Assembly (NCBI GenBank): GCA_008501655.1
Contig: QQUK01000367.1
Location: forward strand, 1-13,258
Direction: 5' to 3'
Length of the DNA: 13,258 nucleotides
DNA from: Calditrichota bacterium
GTDB taxonomy: Bacteria > Zixibacteria > MSB-5A5 > GN15 > FEB-12
The notes below the pieces were generated by a model. It was not told where the DNA came from. It did not search any database and saw only the letters and a list, made by a program, of their open reading frames with translations. Shown piece by piece: positions 6,287-13,258 of this stretch; the stretch's first letter is position 1; each line of letters opens with the position of its first letter. A program made the translations under genes and the position numbers.

Positions 6287-6333
6287 TGGATAATAGCGAA
6301 TAAGAAGCAATATATAAACATATAGGGAAAAAT

Positions 6334-6783
6334 ATGTCTGAAGAAAAAAGTAGGCGTGGTTTTCTTGAAATTCTCTTAGGCAGCTCTGCTGTAATGGCCT
6401 TGAGTGCGGTGTTATATCCTATCTTCAAGTTTATCACCCCCCCAAAAACTGCTGAAGCAAATCTTTCACAATTAAAATTATCATTTACAAGAGCAGAAAT
6501 TGAATTAGAAGCCCAGAAAGCAAAGTACTTCAAATACGGTAAAGCTCTGGGCATTATTTTTATTAATGAGAAAAATCAACTGAAAGCGATGGATGCCACC
6601 TGTACCCACCTTGATTGTACAGTACAGCATCGTCCCGATCTGGGTATCCTTTGGTGTTCCTGTCATAATGGTCGATACGGTTTGGATGGAACAAATATTT
6701 CCGGACCGCCACCAAGACCGTTGAGTACTTACGCTGTAAAAGAGGTCGATGACGTTATTTTTGTCAGTAAAGGAGACAGCTGA
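6334..6783 (+). CDS. Rieske iron-sulfur subunit of a cytochrome bc-type complex
   Basis: This is the 2Fe-2S electron acceptor of quinol oxidation at the Qo site, membrane-anchored with its cluster domain outside the cytoplasmic membrane. The 149 residues show a twin-arginine-type signal SRRGFL (6-11), one anchor helix (about 12-34), and both cluster boxes: CTHLDC (Cys90, His92, Cys95) and CSCH (Cys108, Cys110, His111). Cys90, His92, Cys108 and His111 would bind the cluster, and Cys95/Cys110 would form the stabilising disulfide. The Pro loop GPPPRPL lies at 124-130. The protein is short for the family and closer to b6f/menaquinol types than to mitochondrial types. Its TGA stop overlaps the next ATG by one base, so it is co-translated with cytochrome b. 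Confidence 0.95.
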   Translation: MSEEKSRRGFLEILLGSSAVMALSAVLYPIFKFITPPKTAEANLSQLKLSFTRAEIELEAQKAKYFKYGKALGIIFINEKNQLKAMDATCTHLDCTVQHRPDLGILWCSCHNGRYGLDGTNISGPPPRPLSTYAVKEVDDVIFVSKGDS

Positions 6784-7886
6784 TGAATAACACTGACTCT
6801 CCTTTAATGAAATGGTTTGATACCCGTTTTAAAATTAATGCTTTGATCGAATATATGAGTAATAAATCGGTACCAACCCATTCACATTCCTCATTTTATT
6901 ACCTTGGCGGTATTTCACTATTCCTGTTTATAATACAGGTTGTTACCGGTATTCTGCTTTTAATGTACTATCGTCCCGGAGCAGATTCAGCATACGAGTC
7001 AGTACAGTTTATCATTAGCAATGTTTCTTTTGGCTGGTTAATCCGTGCTATACACAGCTGGTCTGCAAACTTGATGATCTTTTTTGTTTTTCTGCATATG
7101 TTCACGGTCTACTTTACGAAAGCATATCGGAAGCCGAGAGAGTTGACCTGGATTACAGGTATGGGCTTGTTTGTCCTTGCACTCTCATTTGGTTTTTCAG
7201 GGTATCTTTTGCCTTGGAATGAACTTGCATATTTTGCAACGAGGGTCGGTACCGGTATGGCGGGTGCTATCCCTCTCATAGGTGATGATATCATGACGAT
7301 TATGCGTGGTGGCGAAGAAGTTACCGGAGCTACAATCGGTCGTTTCTTTGGTCTTCATGTTGCAATACTACCAGGACTGTTTACGCTCTTGCTTTCGCTG
7401 CACCTGATATTTGTACAGCGTCAGGGGATGAGTGAGCCGGTTGCATGGTCTGCAAAACCGGAACATAAAAAGAAATATATGAAGTTTTTCCCTAGTTTTA
7501 TTCTCAGAGATCTCCTTGTATGGATGGTAGTTCTTAATGTCATTGCTATTTTGGCAGTTTTCTTTCCAGATGGTATCGGAGTTGTCCACTGGCCGCTGGG
7601 AGAAAAAGCAGATCTATTCTCTCCTCCGCCGGCTGTAATCAGACCGGAGTGGTATTTTATGTTCGCATTTCAGGCATTAAAAATGCTTCCAGCCCATGTC
7701 TGGTTTATGGAAGGTGAACTCTTTGGTATTCTGCTTTTTACAATTGGTGGTGTGATATGGATGATAGTACCGTTTATAGATAAAGATGCAGGACAAAACA
7801 AAAGATCCAAAGCTTTTACCTACTTCGGATGTTTTGTGTTAGCTTTTATATTATTCATGACTGTTTACGGATATCTGGTAGAATAG
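6783..7886 (+). CDS. Cytochrome b of a bc/b6f-type quinol:cytochrome c reductase (fused b6 + subunit IV form)
   Basis: This is the membrane core of the quinol-oxidising complex. At 367 residues it has about seven helices: a four-helix cytochrome b6-like part followed by a three-helix subunit-IV-like part. Heme ligands are His91/His105 (13 residues between) and His192/His207 (14 between). The 14-residue gap is the b6-type spacing rather than the bc1-type, and all four numbers equal those of chloroplast b6 plus five. The Qo motif PEWY is at 288-291. Tyr40 (FYYLGG) stands where b6 has Cys35, the residue that holds heme ci, so that heme is probably not covalently bound. It sits between the Rieske and multiheme cytochrome genes (one-base overlap before, nine-base gap after), a complete reductase operon most likely oxidising menaquinol. 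Confidence 0.95.
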   Translation: MNNTDSPLMKWFDTRFKINALIEYMSNKSVPTHSHSSFYYLGGISLFLFIIQVVTGILLLMYYRPGADSAYESVQFIISNVSFGWLIRAIHSWSANLMIFFVFLHMFTVYFTKAYRKPRELTWITGMGLFVLALSFGFSGYLLPWNELAYFATRVGTGMAGAIPLIGDDIMTIMRGGEEVTGATIGRFFGLHVAILPGLFTLLLSLHLIFVQRQGMSEPVAWSAKPEHKKKYMKFFPSFILRDLLVWMVVLNVIAILAVFFPDGIGVVHWPLGEKADLFSPPPAVIRPEWYFMFAFQALKMLPAHVWFMEGELFGILLFTIGGVIWMIVPFIDKDAGQNKRSKAFTYFGCFVLAFILFMTVYGYLVE

Positions 7887-7895
7887 GAGCATGAG

Positions 7896-9140
7896 ATGAA
7901 AAATAAAATAATTATATCTATTCTGATTCAAATTATCATTGCTTCAGCAGTTTATTCCTCCGAAAGTAATTGTCTGAATTGTCATTCTGATTTTGAAGAT
8001 GAAAACGGTGCATCGCAGATGATTACGAAAGATATTCACTGGCAGAAAGGTTTGGGTTGTGAAGGCTGTCATGGAGGGGATCCTGAACTTGATGATATGG
8101 ATGAGGTTCGTGAAGTAAAAGGATATCAGGGTATACCGGATACTAAGGATATCCCGGCATTTTGTGCTTCCTGTCACGCAGATGCAACTTATATGCATGA
8201 ACATAATCCGTCATTGCCGACAGATCAATTGGATAAGTATAAAACTTCAGTTCATGGTATCCAGTTACTTAAAGAAGGTGATACAAAAGTAGCTAACTGT
8301 ATTTCCTGTCACACTGTACATCAGATAAATTCTGCTGAACTGCCTCATTCTTCAACTCATCCGCAGAATATTCCCGGTACATGCGGAAAATGTCATGATG
8401 ATGCTGATTATATGAAAGAGTATGGTATTGATACTAATATTCTCTCTGATTATACTGTATCTGTTCATGGTTATGCATTACTTGAAAAAGGTGACTTAGG
8501 TGCGCCGGCTTGTAATGATTGTCATGGAAATCATGGTGCTGCTCCTCCGGGTGTATCATCTCTTGCTGCTGTCTGTGGAACCTGCCATGCAATTGAAGCT
8601 GAATTGTTTAATGACTCACCACATAAGCAGGCATTTGAAGAGAATGATATCCCGATGTGCGAAACCTGTCATTCCAATCATAAGATCCTGCATCCAAAAG
8701 ATGAATGGATTGGGTCAAAAGAACCATCACTTTGTATCGAATGTCATTCTTTAGATGATGGTACGATAGGATTAGAAACCGCTGATGCTATAGCAGCTAC
8801 ATTAGAGAAACTAATCCATGCTCATTCTGAAGCTGAAACTACTTTATCTGAAGCTAAAGAGAAAGGAATGATGACTACTGAAGAGGAATTTCTCTTAAAA
8901 GAGGTTGAGCAATCGTTGATCCAAACCAGAACCAGACTCCATTCATTTAACAAAGATTCCGTTGAACCAAAAGCAGTCGTAGGAATTGAAAAAGCGAATC
9001 TGGTCAGGACTAATTCAGCAGCATTGATTGATGAGTTTTATTTTCGTCGAATAGGTCTTGGAATTGCGACATTATTTATAACTCTGTTATGTATTGGACT
9101 ATATTTGAAGATTCGGAACTCAGAAAAAGAGAAATCGTAA
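7896..9140 (+). CDS. Membrane-anchored nonaheme c-type cytochrome, electron acceptor of the bc-type complex
   Basis: A 414-residue periplasmic cytochrome. It has a signal peptide (residues 1 to about 20) and nine CxxCH heme sites starting at Cys26, 55, 90, 135, 163, 206, 227, 255 and 280. A heme-free, charged helical stretch follows (about 290-360), then a single C-terminal anchor helix (about 385-405) with a basic cytoplasmic tail. An internal repeat SVHG..LL..GD....C..CH..H recurs near 118-142 and 188-213 and, in degenerate form, near 241-262, suggesting growth by duplication of a heme module. Its position directly after cytochrome b, with GGAG before the ATG and no other cytochrome c in the operon, suggests it replaces cytochrome c1/f and passes electrons to a periplasmic reductase or oxidase. 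The exact redox partner is unknown. Confidence 0.92.
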   Translation: MKNKIIISILIQIIIASAVYSSESNCLNCHSDFEDENGASQMITKDIHWQKGLGCEGCHGGDPELDDMDEVREVKGYQGIPDTKDIPAFCASCHADATYMHEHNPSLPTDQLDKYKTSVHGIQLLKEGDTKVANCISCHTVHQINSAELPHSSTHPQNIPGTCGKCHDDADYMKEYGIDTNILSDYTVSVHGYALLEKGDLGAPACNDCHGNHGAAPPGVSSLAAVCGTCHAIEAELFNDSPHKQAFEENDIPMCETCHSNHKILHPKDEWIGSKEPSLCIECHSLDDGTIGLETADAIAATLEKLIHAHSEAETTLSEAKEKGMMTTEEEFLLKEVEQSLIQTRTRLHSFNKDSVEPKAVVGIEKANLVRTNSAALIDEFYFRRIGLGIATLFITLLCIGLYLKIRNSEKEKS

Positions 9141-9397
9141 AATAGAGATAAATAGGACATATTTCATATTGTATCTTGTCCATTTATAATTGGTTATAAC
9201 ACCGGTAATGTTAAAACTTGCCAAGTTTGTGAAAATTTACTAATAAAGATTTATTAATTAGTATGATTTTATTGAAACAAAACAACTTGTATCGATTTTT
9301 TTTAAAAAAATTACTTGACAATTTTGAAAATCGGAGTTGTTTGTGCTGAATAACTTGTGAATTTAGTCACATGTTAATTGATTGGAAGAGGTAAGTA
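9141..9397 (+). promoter_or_regulatory. AT-rich intergenic region before the nuo operon
   Basis: It holds the likely nuo promoter region, but no complete promoter is convincing. Visible parts are an AT palindrome TAATAAA/TTTATTA (9241-9256) flanked by ACTAAT/ATTAGT (9239-9262), a T8-A7 tract (9296-9310) of UP-element character, and TTGACA at 9315-9320 without a good -10 box at 16-18 bases. A weak GGACA/TGTCC inverted repeat (9155-9181) follows the cytochrome stop codon. An AGAGG ribosome binding site precedes nuoA. Confidence 0.35.
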
Positions 9398-9754
9398 ATG
9401 GTAAGTGAATATATTTCAGTGCTGATTTTCATTCTGGCCGGAATTGGAATTGTTTTATTTACATTCTTTTTAGCCCGCCTCATCAGACCTTCAAATCCGT
9501 ACAAAGAGAAAAATGTAAACTACGAATGTGCCGAAACTCCTATCGGTGATTCCTGGATAAAGTTCAATAACAGATTTTATATATTCGCACTTATTTTTGT
9601 CATTTTCGATGTTGAAGCGGTCTTTTTATTCCCCTGGGCGGTCGCCTTCGGGAAGTTGGGACTGTATGCGTTAGTCGAGATGATACTGTTTATTTTAATT
9701 TTATTTTTTGGAATTTTTTACGCCTGGCAGAAGGGAGCTTTAAAATGGGTTTAA
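9398..9754 (+). CDS. nuoA: NADH-quinone oxidoreductase subunit A
   Basis: Small membrane subunit of respiratory complex I that contacts the quinone-chamber loop region. The 118 residues form three helices (about 8-28, 60-80 and 88-110). The family signature is present: NYECAETPIGDSW in the first cytoplasmic loop, with the conserved Cys44 (the ND3 loop cysteine), followed by FYIFALIFVIFDVEAVFLFPWA with its conserved Asp and Glu. The AGAGG ribosome binding site a few bases upstream fixes the start. It is the first gene of the nuo operon, and its end overlaps the nuoB start by ten bases. Confidence 0.97.
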   Translation: MVSEYISVLIFILAGIGIVLFTFFLARLIRPSNPYKEKNVNYECAETPIGDSWIKFNNRFYIFALIFVIFDVEAVFLFPWAVAFGKLGLYALVEMILFILILFFGIFYAWQKGALKWV

Positions 9755-10257
9755 TCAAGAAACTTCCTGTATTTGCTGAAAAAGTTCCGGGCGGAGGTAT
9801 CGTAACTACCTCAATTGAACAGGTTCTGAATTTTGCACAAGCAAAATCACTCTGGTATCTCCTTTTTGGTACTGCCTGCTGTGCTATCGAACTAATGTGT
9901 ACCGGTGCATCACGCTATGACTTTGACCGGTTGGGTATGATTTTCCGTGCCTCACCAAGACAGTCTGATCTCATCATCGTTGCCGGTACAATTACTAAAA
10001 AAATGGCACCGCGGCTTCGCACCTTATATGATCAGATGGCTGAACCACGTTATGTCATCGCGATGGGTGGATGTACAATTAAAGGTGGTCCGTTTTATTA
10101 TGACTCTTATTCAGTTGAAAAAGGGATTGAACATATTATTCCGGTTGATATTTATATTCCGGGGTGTCCTCCAAGACCGGAATCGCTGCTGGAAGGTTGT
10201 CTGAATCTGTCCAAGCAGATTCAAAAACGGAAACTCGGTGACTGGCAGGAAAAATAA
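9745..10257 (+). CDS. nuoB: NADH-quinone oxidoreductase subunit B
   Basis: This subunit carries cluster N2, the last 4Fe-4S centre, which reduces quinone, in the connecting part of complex I. It has 170 residues, with the N2 ligands Cys45-Cys46 (GTACCAIE), Cys110 (MGGCTIKGG) and Cys141 (IPGCPPRPE). The tandem cysteine pair and the GCPPRPE motif are diagnostic. The basic stretch around SRYDFDRLG near residue 56 forms part of the quinone-cavity mouth in known structures. It overlaps nuoA by ten bases and ends one base before nuoC, so translational coupling is likely. Confidence 0.97.
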   Translation: MGLIKKLPVFAEKVPGGGIVTTSIEQVLNFAQAKSLWYLLFGTACCAIELMCTGASRYDFDRLGMIFRASPRQSDLIIVAGTITKKMAPRLRTLYDQMAEPRYVIAMGGCTIKGGPFYYDSYSVEKGIEHIIPVDIYIPGCPPRPESLLEGCLNLSKQIQKRKLGDWQEK

Positions 10258-10258
10258 G

Positions 10259-10726
10259 ATGACCAAAGAAGAACTGAAATCATATCTTGAATCGAATTAT
10301 CCGGAGTTAACATATTCAGAATCCGGCAAGTATGACCTTCTGTTTATCGTTGAAGCTCAGAAACTTGTGAAAACTTGTGAAAAGCTGAGAGATGATGTAA
10401 AGCTTCAGTTCAACTATCTTGGAAATATCTCCGGTGTAGATACTACAGAAAATTATCTTACTGTTTATCAAATCGCATCAATAAGTAACAAACTTCGTTT
10501 AGATATAAAAGTTATTCTCCCGCATGACAATCCTTCAATTAATTCGGTTCAGTCGGTATGGCCGGCAGCCAATTGGTACGAACGGGAAATCTGGGAACTG
10601 TATGGGATAGAGATTCACAATCATGACAATTTGACAAGATTCCTTTTACCTGATGATTGGGATCAGGGTCATCCGATGAGAAAGGACTGGGACGCACCTG
10701 ACTTTATCCGCTTCCCGCAGAAATAG
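10259..10726 (+). CDS. nuoC: NADH-quinone oxidoreductase subunit C
   Basis: Peripheral-arm subunit of complex I (the 30-kDa family), here a separate protein and not fused to NuoD as in E. coli. With ATG at 10259 it has 155 residues. The family signature is clear at the C terminus: YEREIWELYGIEI, then LTRFLLPDDW and GHPMRKDW. AGGA at 10247-10250 lies eight bases before this ATG, which is why it is preferred over a GTG at 10238 inside nuoB. A ten-base direct duplication AAACTTGTGA (10361-10380) gives the local KLVKTCEKL sequence. nuoD begins three bases after its stop. Confidence 0.95.
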   Translation: MTKEELKSYLESNYPELTYSESGKYDLLFIVEAQKLVKTCEKLRDDVKLQFNYLGNISGVDTTENYLTVYQIASISNKLRLDIKVILPHDNPSINSVQSVWPAANWYEREIWELYGIEIHNHDNLTRFLLPDDWDQGHPMRKDWDAPDFIRFPQK

Positions 10727-10729
10727 ATA

Positions 10730-11833
10730 ATGGCTGAGCTGAGAACCGAAGAATTCCAGGTTAATATGGGTCCGCATCACCCGTCTACACATGGGGTATG
10801 TCGCCTTCTTTTGACATTGGATGGGGAAAAAATAATCAAAGTTGAGCCGTATATCGGGTATCTGCATCGTGCTATCGAAAAGATTTGTGAAAACAGAACC
10901 TACCCGATGTGTATCCCGATTCTTGACCGGTTTGAATATGTAACGGCAATGTCCTGTAATTATGTCTTTTCTCTTGCTGCAGAACGGCTTGCTGAAATTG
11001 AAGTTCCGGAACGTGCTGAATATCTCCGCGTTATTATGCTTGAGTTAAACCGTATCGCATCACATATGATTTTCTTCGGAACCACGGTAATGGATATTGG
11101 TGCATTGACTCCGTTCCTTTACGCTCTCCGTGAACGAGAAATGATAATGGATCTCTTTGAGATGACCTGTGGTCAGCGGTTGACTTATAATTATATTCGT
11201 ATCGGTGGAGTTTCAAGAGATATTCCGAAAGAATTTATTCCCAAATGCCGTGAGACAATTAAAACAATCGATGAAAAGATTGAAGAATATAAACGGTTGT
11301 TAAACGGTAACCCGATTTGGAAAGCAAGAACTATCGGTATTGGCAAATTAAGTCCGGAACTTGCAATAGCATACGGAGCATCGGGACCGATTTTGAGAGC
11401 ATCCGGAGTTGAGTATGATTTACGCCGTGACGACCCGTATTCAATATATGATAGATTTGATTATAAGATTCCTACTTACCAGAATGGTGATGTCTATGAC
11501 CGGTATATGGTCCGTTTAGACGAGATGCAGGAATCATGTAAGATTGTTGCGCAGGCATTGGACGGGTTGCCGGAGGGGGATATCCGTGCGAAAGTTAAAC
11601 CGAATTTTAAACCGCCGGAAGGTGAAGTTTATACCCGCATTGAAAATTCACGCGGTGAGATGGGTGTTCATCTGATTTCTGATGGTACTAATAAACCGTT
11701 CCGCCTCAAGGCTCGTGGTGGTTCTTTTGCGCACCTGCAATTGCTCCCTGAAATATCAAAAGGATGTTTGATAGCAGATCTGGTTGCTATATTTGCATCG
11801 TTTGATGTAATCCTGCCGGAGGTTGACCGATGA
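10730..11833 (+). CDS. nuoD: NADH-quinone oxidoreductase subunit D
   Basis: The 49-kDa subunit of complex I, which with NuoB builds the quinone-binding site. The 367 residues are full length for the family. GPHHPSTHG (14-22) carries the quinone-contacting His21, IGYLHRAIEK is at 42-51, and DRFEY ends in Tyr70, the expected quinone-site tyrosine. The C terminus closes with the usual glutamate-valine-aspartate-arginine (PEVDR). A small oddity is RGGSF near the C terminus, where RPPSF-type sequences are common. The stop codon overlaps the nuoH ATG by four bases (ATGA), indicating translational coupling. It is followed directly by nuoH, without nuoE, nuoF or nuoG in between. Confidence 0.97.
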   Translation: MAELRTEEFQVNMGPHHPSTHGVCRLLLTLDGEKIIKVEPYIGYLHRAIEKICENRTYPMCIPILDRFEYVTAMSCNYVFSLAAERLAEIEVPERAEYLRVIMLELNRIASHMIFFGTTVMDIGALTPFLYALREREMIMDLFEMTCGQRLTYNYIRIGGVSRDIPKEFIPKCRETIKTIDEKIEEYKRLLNGNPIWKARTIGIGKLSPELAIAYGASGPILRASGVEYDLRRDDPYSIYDRFDYKIPTYQNGDVYDRYMVRLDEMQESCKIVAQALDGLPEGDIRAKVKPNFKPPEGEVYTRIENSRGEMGVHLISDGTNKPFRLKARGGSFAHLQLLPEISKGCLIADLVAIFASFDVILPEVDR

Positions 11834-12888
11834 TTGCTACATCTGTGACTTTTTGGCTAAAAGATCTTCTTGGTTCGATCGGTTTGTCTGGTGATTTACT
11901 GACAATTGCTACTTACGGCATTTTAGCCGTTGCTGTTTTTTCACTTCTGTCTGTATTAGCTTTGTTCTTAGTCTGGTGGGAGCGGAAAGTCGCCGGTCAT
12001 ATCCAGCAGCGGTTCGGGCCGATGCGAAACGGATGGCATGGTTGGTACCAGACATTGATGGATGGCTTAAAACTTTTACAAAAAGAAGATATTCTCGTAT
12101 TCACCCGTGACAGGATGGTTTTCTTCTGGGCTCCGATTATGTGTTTTGTTGCTGCCTTTGCAGCATATATTGTTATGCCGTTTGGTGAAGGACTTATTGT
12201 TGCCGACTTAAATATCGGTATCCTATATATCGTTGCAATTACGACATTCACTATTATTTCATTATTGATGGCGGGTTGGGGTTCCAACAATAAGTATGCA
12301 CTTTTAGGTGGTATGCGTTCGGCGGCTCAGGTTGTCTCGTATGAAGTCCCGATGGTGGTATCGATACTTATTGTTGTACTCTCAGCCGAATCACTTTCAA
12401 TGGTGAAGATAGTTGAAGCTCAGGGCGGATGGATCTGGAACTGGAATATTTTCAAAATTCCGGTTGTCGGACTGGTCGCCTTTATTACTTATATTATCGC
12501 TGCGGTTGCTGAAGCTAACCGTACCCCGTTTGACCTTCCCGAAGCTGAGCAGGAACTTGTTGCCGGATTTAACATTGAGTATTCCGGTATGAAGTTCGCG
12601 ATGTTTTTCTTAGCAGAGTTTATAAACCTGTTCACTGTATCCGCTATAGCTGTCACTTTGTTCTTAGGCGGTTGGCAAGGACCGGGACCGGCTTCAATTT
12701 CATTTATCTGGTTTTTCCTGAAGACATTTGCTGTTATTTTTCTCCTCATGCTTTTCCGCTGGACTTATCCAAGGCTTCGTGTTGACCAACTTATGGAGTT
12801 TGCCTGGAAGTTCTTAATACCTTTGACATTTGTAAATCTTATTATAGCAGCTGTCATGAAACACTTTGGCTGGTATTTGGGGAACTAA
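11830..12888 (+). CDS. nuoH: NADH-quinone oxidoreductase subunit H
   Basis: Membrane subunit of complex I (ND1 family) that joins the peripheral and membrane arms and lines the quinone tunnel. The 352 residues have about eight helices. ERKVAGHIQQRFGP (51-64) and EANRTPFDLPEAE (228-240), followed by the GFNIEYSGMKFAMFFLAEF region, are family signatures; their acidic residues are part of the proton-coupling E-channel. The start overlaps the end of nuoD (ATGA). nuoI begins three bases after the stop, so nuoA to nuoI form one transcription unit. Confidence 0.97.
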   Translation: MIATSVTFWLKDLLGSIGLSGDLLTIATYGILAVAVFSLLSVLALFLVWWERKVAGHIQQRFGPMRNGWHGWYQTLMDGLKLLQKEDILVFTRDRMVFFWAPIMCFVAAFAAYIVMPFGEGLIVADLNIGILYIVAITTFTIISLLMAGWGSNNKYALLGGMRSAAQVVSYEVPMVVSILIVVLSAESLSMVKIVEAQGGWIWNWNIFKIPVVGLVAFITYIIAAVAEANRTPFDLPEAEQELVAGFNIEYSGMKFAMFFLAEFINLFTVSAIAVTLFLGGWQGPGPASISFIWFFLKTFAVIFLLMLFRWTYPRLRVDQLMEFAWKFLIPLTFVNLIIAAVMKHFGWYLGN

Positions 12889-12891
12889 GGT

Positions 12892-13258
12892 ATGATGGCG
12901 TATATCAAAGGATTTATCGAGTTGATAAAAGGGTTGGGAATTACCGGTAAACATCTGGGAAGACATGCTGTCACTACCCAGTATCCGGAAGAAAAAGAAG
13001 TTATACCGGAACGCTCCCGCGGTGTTGTAGTGCTTTTGTCTGACAAAGATGATGGTTCTTTAAATTGTACAGCTTGTGAACTTTGTATGCGTGCCTGTCC
13101 GACTTCGGCAATTACTATCGATGCTCCCCGTGATGAAAATAAAAAGAAACAGCTGAAAAAATTCGAAATCGATTTTGCCATCTGCTGTTATTGCGGACTG
13201 TGTGAAGAAGCCTGTAACTTCTCAGCATTAAAACTTGCCAACAAATATGAATATTCGA
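12892..13258 (+). CDS. nuoI: NADH-quinone oxidoreductase subunit I (partial, cut by window end)
   Basis: Ferredoxin-like subunit of complex I that carries clusters N6a and N6b on the electron path to NuoB. The first 122 residues are in the window. Two 4Fe-4S motifs are visible: Cys59, 62, 65 and 69 (CTACELCMRACP) and Cys98, 101, 104 and 108 (CCYCGLCEEACN). In the second motif Asn109 replaces the usual proline after the last cysteine. A second ATG at 12895 is an equally possible start, because the only GG stretch lies very close to the first. The missing C terminus is normally short and variable, and nuoJ would be expected next. Confidence 0.95.
   Translation, partial: MMAYIKGFIELIKGLGITGKHLGRHAVTTQYPEEKEVIPERSRGVVVLLSDKDDGSLNCTACELCMRACPTSAITIDAPRDENKKKQLKKFEIDFAICCYCGLCEEACNFSALKLANKYEYS

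Noticed and set aside
8500..8754. 84-codon frame within the multiheme cytochrome gene
   Set aside because: It overlaps the heme-binding motifs of the real gene in another frame and has no independent start signal.
9315..9343. TTGACA as -35 of a nuo promoter
   Set aside because: No acceptable -10 hexamer is found at 16-18 bases, so it is described only as part of the intergenic region.
10238..10258. GTG start for nuoC inside nuoB
   Set aside because: The ATG at 10259 has a well-placed AGGA and gives the normal one-base spacing from nuoB.
10361..10380. Ten-base tandem repeat AAACTTGTGA in nuoC
   Set aside because: It keeps no special pattern at the protein level beyond KLVKTCEKL and is short enough to be chance or a minor slippage event.
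12885..13181. Minus-strand frame of 98 codons opposite nuoI
   Set aside because: It is the shadow of nuoI, whose two ferredoxin motifs show the true strand and frame.

Overview
The window carries two respiratory-chain operons on its right half and a set of smaller, mostly uncharacterised genes on its left half. It probably comes from an anaerobic or microaerobic, menaquinone-using, Gram-negative-type bacterium. The AT-rich sequence, a b6-like cytochrome b paired with a nine-heme cytochrome c, an ABCDHI order of complex I genes, and intergenic palindromic repeats together suggest a candidate phylum of the FCB superphylum or a neighbour (Zixibacteria, Calditrichota and Marinimicrobia are examples). 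This placement is inference from style, not from a marker gene.

Left part (1-2970): a dispersed palindromic repeat (30-71), a small predicted lipoprotein (130-552), a 12-helix membrane protein with C-terminal TPRs (642-2648), a second copy of the repeat family (2698-2770) and, on the minus strand, one or two very small basic proteins (2782-2967 and possibly 2992-3120). The first two genes are visibly more AT-rich than the respiratory genes.

Middle (3271-5848): a textbook sigma-54 promoter (3271-3286) drives an unrecognised 207-residue protein that ends in a strong intrinsic terminator (3987-4017). Next come an HD-GYP-type cyclic-di-GMP phosphodiesterase with a sigma-28-like -10 box in front, and a 0.65-kb block of nested palindromes. 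That block includes a near-perfect 228/227-bp tandem duplication whose two copies differ only inside two hairpin loops. RidA (5849-6232) follows.

Right part (6259-end): a Rieske protein, a fused b6/subunit-IV-like cytochrome b and a membrane-anchored nonaheme cytochrome c form a quinol:cytochrome c reductase operon. After a 257-bp AT-rich gap comes nuoA-B-C-D-H-I, tightly packed with overlapping genes and cut by the window end in nuoI. Complex I (feeding the quinone pool) and the bc-type complex (draining it to multiheme cytochrome) would work in series. No nuoE, nuoF or nuoG lies between nuoD and nuoH.

No tRNA, rRNA, CRISPR array, transposase or phage gene was seen. I did not find a clearly new multi-gene system. 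The most unusual items are the loop-swapped tandem palindromic repeat, the sigma-54-controlled orphan protein, and the cytochrome b that lacks the heme-ci cysteine.
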